Source: Dehalococcoidia bacterium
Lineage (GTDB): Bacteria > Chloroflexota > Dehalococcoidia > GIF9 > AB-539-J10
NCBI GenBank assembly: GCA_029857995.1
Contig: JAOUFZ010000042.1
Span: 1 to 10,607 of the forward strand
Reading direction: 5' to 3'
DNA length: 10,607 bases
Below the pieces are notes generated by a model. It was not told the DNA's origin, ran no database searches, and worked only from the letters and a program-made list of their open reading frames with translations. Below, one piece after another: positions 1-4,498 of this stretch; the stretch's first letter is position 1; each line of letters starts with the position of its first letter. A program made the translations under genes and the position numbers.

Positions 1-1
1 G

Positions 2-892
2 AAGTATCAAAGGAAGACGAAGATTACGCTCGAATCCGCCGGCCTGGACGTGCTCAGGGACTATATTTCCCTGCTCATAGAGGAAGACAAGAACTCGAAG
101 GATAGACTGGTCGCCATCGCCCGTTACTGCTATATTGCGAGGAAAAATGACCTGTATATCTACTTCACCGGGCTTCTTGGTGCTTCAGACGTGTTGCCCA
201 GAATCGGCGAAAGATTGGCGACGATCGCTGGAAAGGCCACCCATCGGAGGGTCTTTCGTGATTTAGAGATGCCGCCTTTGGGTTCGCCACAAGACAGCTA
301 CCCAAAGCTGACCAAAATGGTTCTAGATAGAATGGAAGCCGAGTTGCCCGCCCGGACGTGCAGGGAGGTTCTCACCTGGAACTACCACAACATCCCCATT
401 GAGGCGTTCAAGGAGAGCAAGGAACGTTTTGAAAAGGCTGCCAGCATCGACCAGTATCTCAAGGGCGAGCATAAGAGGCTTATCGAGGAGCTGGAAGACT
501 GCATGAGAAAAGGACGACCGTGGTTCGAGCAGGAGATCACTCCCGAAGTCGTGGAGTTCGTGAGAGGCAATCAGGAAATATGCACCGGGCTCAGACAAGG
601 TGACAAGGTCTACTTGACCAAAATACCCTATGCCCCCAAGCAATTCCTAAAAGAAAAAGACCCTACGATGAGGAAGTACTATGCGTGCCACTGCCAACTT
701 GTCAGAACGGCTTTGCGCGACGGCAAGCCCAGGATACCAGCCACCTTCTGCTATTGCAGCGCTGGCTTTCAGAAACTCCATTTCGACGCAATCTTTGACG
801 AACCCGTGGAAGTCGAACTGCTTGAAACACCACTGAAAGGCGACGCAAGATGCCGTTTCGCCATCAAAATCCCGAAAAGCAAGATGAAATAG
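2..892 (+). CDS. Partial CDS, FCYC-motif protein, V4R/DUF6144-like C-terminus
   Basis: The reading frame is open to the left edge, so the true start lies outside the window. A GTG at 50 is the first in-window start candidate, but the frame runs at least 16 codons further upstream and no Shine-Dalgarno precedes the GTG. Numbering from that GTG, the N-terminal two thirds is charged and helical. The C-terminal third carries a C213-H-C215 pair, an FCYCSAGF motif (C234, C236), and then a strand-rich segment containing VEVELLETPLKGDARCRFAI. From memory, an FCYC-type motif followed by VxVE...GDxxCxFAI is typical of V4R-like small-molecule or metal-binding domains and of the DUF6144 group. The four cysteines suggest metal or cofactor binding, which is inference. 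No catalytic function can be assigned. The next gene starts 97 bp downstream on the same strand, so the two could be co-transcribed. Confidence 0.8.
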   Translation, partial: KYQRKTKITLESAGLDVLRDYISLLIEEDKNSKDRLVAIARYCYIARKNDLYIYFTGLLGASDVLPRIGERLATIAGKATHRRVFRDLEMPPLGSPQDSYPKLTKMVLDRMEAELPARTCREVLTWNYHNIPIEAFKESKERFEKAASIDQYLKGEHKRLIEELEDCMRKGRPWFEQEITPEVVEFVRGNQEICTGLRQGDKVYLTKIPYAPKQFLKEKDPTMRKYYACHCQLVRTALRDGKPRIPATFCYCSAGFQKLHFDAIFDEPVEVELLETPLKGDARCRFAIKIPKSKMK

Positions 893-905
893 GTGGAAGA
901 CGCAG

Positions 906-947
906 CAGTGCTTGGCATTACCACGTGTATTGCAGATTTGAGCACTG
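906..947. other. Inverted repeat between two genes
   Basis: CAGTGCT (906-912) and its exact complement AGCACTG (941-947) are separated by 28 nt in the gap between the first two genes. No T-tract follows, so it is not a canonical terminator. It may be a chance 7-bp match. Confidence 0.2.
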
Positions 948-978
948 AACGCAAGAACGCTGCTTGTGACGTTCAATC

Positions 979-984
979 AGGAGG
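979..984 (+). promoter_or_regulatory. Shine-Dalgarno deciding the GTG-990 start
   Basis: A perfect AGGAGG lies 5 nt upstream of an in-frame GTG at 990. An earlier in-frame GTG at 966 has no such site, so 990 is the preferred start of the downstream gene. Confidence 0.75.
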
Positions 985-989
985 CAACT

Positions 990-1736
990 GTGAATTTTGA
1001 GGAGCTTGCTTGGGGAGCGTTCTTCTATCGGCTACTTACGAACTACGACTCCCGGTACCTGAAACTTTTCGCTGAAAAGAGTTTGCGTGCACGACTTCCG
1101 CAAAATCCCGGCGCGGTCTCAGTCGATGAATTCCAGGCAAGCGTTGTGAACTCCCTCAACGCATGGGGTGGGAGACATATTAGGAAGGATACCGAGGTTG
1201 CAGGGGTACTCCTGAATGGTCTTTGTGGGCTACAGGACAAATTTCAGAGCCTCTGCAACGACACACTCCTGACTGTCAACCTTGACCGTCATAGAGAATT
1301 GGTTCAACACATTTTCAATGACCTGCGCTTGATTTGCTGGGAGAATCGGGGGCCTGTCCGTAGTGTGACTGTGCATCTAGGCGAAACATTTGCCTGCAAG
1401 CTTGCGCACATAGTGAACCCCGCGTTGTTTGTTATGTGGGACGACGGGATTGCCAGCCACTTTTGGGAACGCAAAATGATTGAATCAGTCTGGGACTACG
1501 TTGGCTTTCCTACGTTGATGCAAGAAGAAGCGAAGTCCGTAGTCTCAGATTTCCAAGCTTTTGCGGCCGGCAGTGATCCTGCGCTCTTCTTGTCTCGCAA
1601 ATTTGAATACTCCGTAACGAAACCATTGACGAAATTCTTGGACGAGTACAACTGGGTGTGTCGCCAAAGAAACTTGGACACGAGTACTCCGCCAGAGTGG
1701 CTCTTCAGGATACCAAGACATCGGCATCAAGCGTAA
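990..1736 (+). CDS. Hypothetical protein, 248 aa, with K-x2-H...W-D-D motif
   Basis: I do not recognise this family with certainty. The start is GTG 990 because AGGAGG sits 5 nt upstream; the in-frame GTG at 966 lacks a ribosome site. The protein is soluble, with no signal peptide or membrane segment, and is rich in aromatic residues. Around residues 137-152 it reads KLAHIVNPALFVMWDD. This resembles the 'SK-x-LH-x3-P-x2-FPIWD' pattern that I recall from several poorly characterised bacterial proteins with helix-hairpin-helix-like folds, some in defence or mobile loci. That resemblance is from memory and does not establish function. A basic tail (IPRHRHQA) ends the protein. Nothing nearby explains its role: upstream is the FCYC protein, and downstream is a 120-bp gap and then a scar-like region. 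Confidence 0.75.
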   Translation: MNFEELAWGAFFYRLLTNYDSRYLKLFAEKSLRARLPQNPGAVSVDEFQASVVNSLNAWGGRHIRKDTEVAGVLLNGLCGLQDKFQSLCNDTLLTVNLDRHRELVQHIFNDLRLICWENRGPVRSVTVHLGETFACKLAHIVNPALFVMWDDGIASHFWERKMIESVWDYVGFPTLMQEEAKSVVSDFQAFAAGSDPALFLSRKFEYSVTKPLTKFLDEYNWVCRQRNLDTSTPPEWLFRIPRHRHQA

Positions 1737-1858
1737 CATCCGTCCACGATGTGTGGCCCGGGGAACAAAAGCCTGCGCTGTTACCTCATTGCACAAACTG
1801 GGGATGTTCTATTACGACCATGCCATATTAAACACGCACCCTGAACGGTAAGACTTCT

Positions 1859-2140
1859 ATGTTATTGTGTCCCCACAATCCCATTTCTATACCCTCCTCA
1901 GAATTTAATCGTATCACCTTGAAGAAAGACCCCCGTTTTTTAAGGCTTCTAGAGCGTCTTATTTCTAAGGTATATGGAATCGCAACTATTCAAAAGGAAC
2001 TAAAGGCCAAGCGCTATGGTATTCCGTATGCAACCCTAGGGCGATGGGTGAAAGAACGCCAAGACACAATCCGAGTCTTTTTATCCTCCATATATCTTGT
2101 TTTCCACTGTTTATCAGGATTCGCTTCATTTCTTTGTTGA
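1859..2140 (+). CDS. Short ORF with HTH-like segment, possibly a fragment
   Basis: A 93-codon ORF starts at ATG 1859 without a convincing Shine-Dalgarno. Residues about 25-65 (from LKKDPRFLRLLERL to LGRWVKERQ) look like a helix-turn-helix of the recombinase or transposase-helper type: a basic recognition-like helix after 'KELKAKRYGIPYATLGRWV'. After residue 70 the sequence turns into hydrophobic, T-rich, noncoding-looking residues. The most likely readings are a truncated DNA-binding protein whose 3' part has been lost, or a chance ORF. It ends 45 bp before a defective-looking tRNA, which fits a decayed mobile-element junction, but no integrase catalytic residues are visible. Base composition is more AT-rich than in the genes to the left. 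Confidence 0.3.
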   Translation: MLLCPHNPISIPSSEFNRITLKKDPRFLRLLERLISKVYGIATIQKELKAKRYGIPYATLGRWVKERQDTIRVFLSSIYLVFHCLSGFASFLC

Positions 2141-2185
2141 CTCTCATTTTTACAGTGAAGCGAAGTAATGTCTATTCAGCTTTAA

Positions 2186-2258
2186 GCCCCTGTAGCTCAG
2201 TGGTGAGAGTGCCTGTCTTACACACAGAAGGGCAGAGGTTCAAGTCCTCTACCACCTG
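2186..2258 (+). tRNA. tRNA-Val (TAC)-like, acceptor stem does not pair; probable pseudo-tRNA
   Basis: The cloverleaf core is clear. The D arm is GCTC (2195-2198) with GAGT (2207-2210). The anticodon stem CCTGT/ACAGA has four of five pairs, and its loop CTTACAC (2217-2223) gives anticodon TAC at 2219-2221 (valine). The variable region is 5 nt. The T arm AGAGG/CCTCT encloses loop TTCAAGT (2239-2245). The acceptor halves GCCCCTG (2186-2192) and ACCACCT (2251-2257) do not pair beyond a terminal G-T, and 27-43 is a C-A mismatch. The discriminator would be G and no CCA is encoded. The 3' half would need AGGTGGT at the 5' end; the 5' half would need CAGGGGC at the 3' end. It looks like a chimera of two tRNA genes or a decayed copy. 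Whether it is expressed cannot be told from sequence. Confidence 0.6.
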
Positions 2259-2309
2259 CTTTTAGCAATTTCAGTGATGTGATTCACACGGATAGCTTTC
2301 TATCGAGAG

Positions 2310-2337
2310 TCTATTTGCTCTTCACCCAAGAGATAGA
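2310..2337. terminator. Stem-loop between convergent tRNA and Cys-rich gene
   Basis: TCTAT (2310-2314), a 3-nt bulge, CTCTT (2318-2322), loop CACCC, AAGAG (2328-2332) and ATAGA (2333-2337) fold into a 10-bp stem with one bulge. It sits 2 bp beyond the stop of the minus-strand gene and 52 bp beyond the tRNA, the usual place for a shared terminator. Neither strand has a T-tract after it, so an intrinsic terminator is only a candidate. Confidence 0.3.
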
Positions 2338-2339
2338 TG

Positions 2340-2624
2340 CTACATTTTGGGGGCTTTGCCACCCAGGCAATAGTCTGCTTTGTCGAGATTGTTTTCCTTA
2401 AAGATCGCACATTTCATGCAAATGCAACCTTTTTCCGTGTCGATACATTTACTATTGCCAAAAGCACAAAACATTGCTTCCATATGCTCTTTTTTACCGA
2501 TGTCGCTCATCATTGCTGCCATATTGGCTGGCATGTTCTTCATCTTGCACATAAAGGTGTAGGTAGGACATTTCATGCACTGGCATTTTTTTAAATTTTC
2601 CTTCGTCTTTGCTACTACGCTCAT
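2340..2624 (-). CDS. Small Cys/Met-rich protein, DUF2769-like
   Basis: A 94-aa soluble protein with ten cysteines: C14-x-C16-x2-C19-x6-C26, then C53, C60, then C67-x-C69-x2-C72 and C86. It also has many methionines, including a KNMPANMAAMMSD stretch. The repeated C-x-C-x2-C pattern and length match my memory of DUF2769, a family seen in Dehalococcoidia and methanogenic archaea whose function is unknown. The cysteine pattern suggests Fe-S or other soft-metal binding (inference). The start is well supported: AAGGAGGA lies at 2631-2638 on the minus strand, 6 nt from the ATG at 2624. The gene stands alone, with nearly 400 bp of noncoding DNA upstream that contains a repeat pair which could be an operator. 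It converges with the tRNA-like sequence. Confidence 0.85.
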   Translation of the reverse strand: MSVVAKTKENLKKCQCMKCPTYTFMCKMKNMPANMAAMMSDIGKKEHMEAMFCAFGNSKCIDTEKGCICMKCAIFKENNLDKADYCLGGKAPKM

Positions 2625-2638
2625 GGTTAATCCTCCTT

Positions 2639-3018
2639 ATTATTCTTGCACTCGTCGAATCTAGTTTATTCCAATTCACATCAAATAGTCATAAAAAAAG
2701 GTGGTAAAATGTAACATTGTCATAACATTTTGACCCTTTCTGAATACTCGAAAGCGTTTTATCAGATGGCATCGGCCCGCACAATTTTCCCCCTCATTTT
2801 AGTTCAAGAAAAACACCTCAAAGGACCTCTTAGCTTCTTAGAAGATATTCTTATCGTATTATTAAAACCAATAAAAGGGATAAAAAGGGGATTTAAGTGA
2901 CAATAACAGCTATAGACAACCTTTTGTTCTTCTGGTTAAGAAGAGATAAGAACGTGCCGACATAATCACCATTTCAAATTTTGGGGTTAGCGTTGCCTCA
3001 GCCACTGACGCTTCCAGC
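2639..3018. other. Noncoding AT-rich gap
   Basis: No gene-like ORF is visible on either strand in these 380 bp. The stretch holds poly-A/T runs, the repeat pair at 2706-2731, and a weak 5-bp hairpin (AGCGT/ACGCT, 2989-3012) just past the stop of the DUF4382-like gene, with no T-tract. It acts as the upstream region of the Cys-rich gene and the 3' region of the DUF4382-like gene. Confidence 0.6.
2706..2731. promoter_or_regulatory. Paired TAACATT repeats inside an inverted repeat; operator candidate
   Basis: AAAATGT (2706-2712) and ACATTTT (2725-2731) form an inverted repeat with a 12-nt spacer. Within it TAACATT occurs twice (2712-2718 and 2723-2729) exactly 11 bp apart, about one helical turn. 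This lies about 80-105 bp upstream of the minus-strand Cys-rich gene. The spacing suits a dimeric or tandem regulator, but the stretch is AT-rich and I found no convincing promoter next to it. Confidence 0.3.
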
Positions 3019-3603
3019 TTAGTAGTTGACTATCAGCTTGATTGTTGGCTTCAAGATGTATGAAGAACCAGCTACAATCACAGCTTTACGGACATCAAAG
3101 TCTGCGGTAACCTCTACCGTCCCATTAACAGGCACTTCGAAGTAGCCTGTCGCCTTATACCCTGTTTCTCCACCGCTTGGGACAAACAGCGGCTCTGTGG
3201 AGTTATCGGCAAATTCGATGTAGCAGCCTGGACTGGCTTTGTGTGAGTCCTTTTCGGGCATATCCAACACAAAGCGAATTTGAGTGTAATTCCCAGCAGG
3301 TAGTGTGAATTCGCCTAATAAAGCGGAATTTCCCTCGGTTAATTCCAACAAGTCATATGTTCGAGGGCCTTGGAAGTCCTTACACGCGACCCATTGACCA
3401 TCTCGATGATATTGAATTTCATTAATAGTGATATGGACACCTGCAACAGTCTCAGCGTCCAGCGGCGCATCGCAAAGATAGAGCTTCAACGTTCCTGTTC
3501 CTAGTGGTTGCTGTGGCTGTTCGGTCGGAATCCAATAAACTACTCCTACTATGGCCAGCACCGCCAGAATAATCAAGACTGCAAAGAATGGTTTGATTTC
3601 CAT
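3019..3603 (-). CDS. Membrane-anchored DUF4382-like protein
   Basis: A 194-aa protein. Residues 5-25 form one hydrophobic helix (an uncleaved anchor or signal peptide, with no lipobox), followed by a PQQPLG linker. From about residue 36 to the end it matches the DUF4382 pattern as I recall it: a G-T-L-x-L-Y-L-C-D-A-P start, a V-x-I-T-I-N-E-I-x-Y-H strand with W-V-A, a DLLEL segment, then LPAGNYTQIRFVLD and a YILKPTIKLIV end. DUF4382 domains are extracytoplasmic beta-sandwich proteins of unknown function, so an outer-face location is inferred. The start ATG at 3603 has only a weak AGAG-type ribosome site. A strong promoter (3708-3735) about 100 bp upstream serves it. It is transcribed as a single gene, with noncoding DNA on both sides. 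Confidence 0.85.
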   Translation of the reverse strand: MEIKPFFAVLIILAVLAIVGVVYWIPTEQPQQPLGTGTLKLYLCDAPLDAETVAGVHITINEIQYHRDGQWVACKDFQGPRTYDLLELTEGNSALLGEFTLPAGNYTQIRFVLDMPEKDSHKASPGCYIEFADNSTEPLFVPSGGETGYKATGYFEVPVNGTVEVTADFDVRKAVIVAGSSYILKPTIKLIVNY

Positions 3604-3707
3604 GCTCTTTTTTTTCGAATTGAGTACTGTTCAAGCTTGTAGATTTTGGTCGTCGGATATTATCTGCAATCCAGACAGTAGTATTTGGAATTTGCCCCCT
3701 TAATTTC

Positions 3708-3735
3708 AGTATAGCGTGGTTTTCCTTGCTGTCAA
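3708..3735 (-). promoter_or_regulatory. Sigma70-type promoter for the DUF4382-like gene
   Basis: On the minus strand TTGACA (3735-3730) is followed after 16 nt by TATACT (3713-3708). The -35 box is perfect and the -10 box matches 5 of 6. Transcription would start near 3700 and give a 5' leader of about 95 nt before the ATG at 3603. Confidence 0.7.
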
Positions 3736-3831
3736 TCACCCATTAGTACACGGTACTGTCCAGTTGTTCGCCTCACCTCTCTTTGTCCCCTATAGGCCAG
3801 TAATGTTGACTTTTCGTTCAATTTTGGGTAT

Positions 3832-4065
3832 TTGAAACCCTTCGTGATTTTAGGGGCAGCGTTATGTGAGCCACTTTTGCTGCTATCGGTTGTTGTCGTT
3901 TCTATTGCCATGGTATTATCGTTTTTGTCCGTTGGCTTCAGGCTATGGCTGGAAAACTGGCGTTATTTTGGCGTTAAATTGTTTAGGACGGGTTGGGACA
4001 CAACAGGACTTTACGAACAAAACAGGCTTCCGGTGATTAACACAAATGTTCTATTTTATACGTGA
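3832..4065 (+). CDS. Doubtful small membrane protein ORF
   Basis: A 77-codon ORF with a TTG start and no recognisable Shine-Dalgarno. Residues about 4-40 are strongly hydrophobic (LLLLSVVVVSIAMVLSFLSVG), predicting one transmembrane helix; the rest is polar with several aromatic residues. I recognise no family. The hydrophobicity may simply reflect the T-rich DNA here, since T-rich noncoding sequence read in this direction gives Leu, Val and Phe. It fills an otherwise geneless stretch between the DUF4382 promoter and the leader of the LRR gene. A chance ORF is as likely as a real gene. Confidence 0.2.
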   Translation: MKPFVILGAALCEPLLLLSVVVVSIAMVLSFLSVGFRLWLENWRYFGVKLFRTGWDTTGLYEQNRLPVINTNVLFYT

Positions 4066-4128
4066 AGTGACCCTTTGGGACATTTGGCTTGGAATCAAGA
4101 GGTACAAGGTGTCTGTCAAATCGGGGTA

Positions 4129-4157
4129 TTGACTTTCCTTCGCACAAGCGGTAGTCT
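4129..4157 (+). promoter_or_regulatory. Promoter candidate for leader RNA / LRR lipoprotein
   Basis: TTGACT (4129-4134), a 17-nt spacer and TAGTCT (4152-4157). The -35 box is good and the -10 box is poor on its own. The element is nearly identical to the promoter at 6419-6448 in front of the other InlB-repeat gene: both read GGTATTGACT and then G-Y-GGTA-K-TCT. A second -10-like TACAAT lies at 4206-4211. Confidence 0.5.
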
Positions 4158-4215
4158 TATATAAGATACGTTAGAATAATATACGTCAAGATACACTATT
4201 CTTAATACAATGACC

Positions 4216-4332
4216 TCCTTGCGATGAGTAGGAGATAGAGATGCGGTAAACAGTGTGTTAAAACAGACACAATAAGGGGGCGTTGAGCCGTCACCCGTGA
4301 TTGGGCACTGGGATGGCGGGGAGCCAATAGTG
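4216..4332 (+). ncRNA. Candidate structured leader RNA
   Basis: This noncoding stretch upstream of a strong terminator can fold. A long hairpin at 4288-4319 pairs CCGTCA with TGGCGG and CCCGTG with CAC-T-GGG around loop ATTGGG, with two single-nt bulges. It is flanked by GGC (about 4279-4281) and GCC (4322-4324), which could close it. A smaller GTGT/ACAC stem lies at about 4253-4270. I checked by eye for cobalamin, TPP, c-di-GMP-I, ZTP, fluoride, SAM and T-box cores and saw none. It could be the sensing half of an attenuator or a stand-alone small RNA. Confidence 0.4.
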
Positions 4333-4364
4333 AAACCGACCGAAAACGGTCGGTTTTTGTTTTT
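4333..4364 (+). terminator. Intrinsic terminator in the leader (attenuator candidate)
   Basis: A perfect 10-bp stem, AAACCGACCG (4333-4342) with CGGTCGGTTT (4347-4356), has loop AAAA. It continues into a T-rich run, TTTTT-G-TTTTT, through 4364. This is a textbook rho-independent terminator. It lies upstream of the small ORF and LRR gene, with no recognisable gene ending just before it. It therefore either ends a small RNA or acts as an attenuator for the downstream genes. Confidence 0.85.
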
Positions 4365-4366
4365 CG

Positions 4367-4377
4367 AAGGGGGTGAT
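4367..4377 (+). promoter_or_regulatory. Strong Shine-Dalgarno of the 37-codon ORF
   Basis: AAGGGGGTGAT matches the anti-Shine-Dalgarno consensus AAGGAGGTGAT in 10 of 11 positions and lies 4 nt before the ATG at 4382. A ribosome site of this strength supports real translation of the short ORF that follows. Confidence 0.65.
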
Positions 4378-4381
4378 GCCT

Positions 4382-4495
4382 ATGCCAAATTCAGAGCGAC
4401 CTGTTGACCTTTGGCCACAGGGCAAGTCGCTTTTCATTACCTACGTGGCCGGACACAATAGATTTCGAGGAACCAGACTACTACGAAGGAGGTGA
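4382..4495 (+). CDS. 37-aa leader ORF translationally coupled to LRR lipoprotein
   Basis: A 37-codon ORF, MPNSERPVDLWPQGKSLF then ITYVAGHNRFRG and a basic TRLLRRR end. It starts at an ATG 4 nt after a near-perfect Shine-Dalgarno. Its last codons and TGA stop (4493-4495) form part of the next gene's ribosome site, GAAGGAGGTGA (4485-4495), 3 nt before the LRR gene's ATG. This geometry predicts that ribosomes finishing the short ORF re-initiate on, or expose, the LRR start. The peptide has no run of a single amino-acid codon, so classic amino-acid attenuation is not supported. It has no signal peptide. It may be a regulatory leader peptide or a small basic protein in its own right. I recognise no family. 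Confidence 0.55.
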   Translation: MPNSERPVDLWPQGKSLFITYVAGHNRFRGTRLLRRR

Positions 4496-4498
4496 AAT

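Noticed and set aside
323..976. Antisense ORFs of 60-110 codons opposite the first gene
   Set aside because: They lie opposite a well-formed coding sequence, have no ribosome sites and no recognisable domains.
2044..2265. 73-codon plus-strand ORF running through the tRNA
   Set aside because: It overlaps the HTH-like ORF in another frame and the tRNA-like sequence, has no ribosome site, and its protein shows no domain.
2989..3012. AGCGT/ACGCT hairpin past the DUF4382-like gene as a terminator
   Set aside because: The stem is only 5 bp, the loop is 14 nt, and no T-tract follows on the minus strand.
4221..4250. T-box-like GATGAGTAGGAG and AGAGA words at the start of the leader
   Set aside because: The diagnostic T-box core (AGGGTGGNACCGCG) and a specifier loop are absent, and the downstream gene is not an amino-acid or aminoacyl-tRNA gene.
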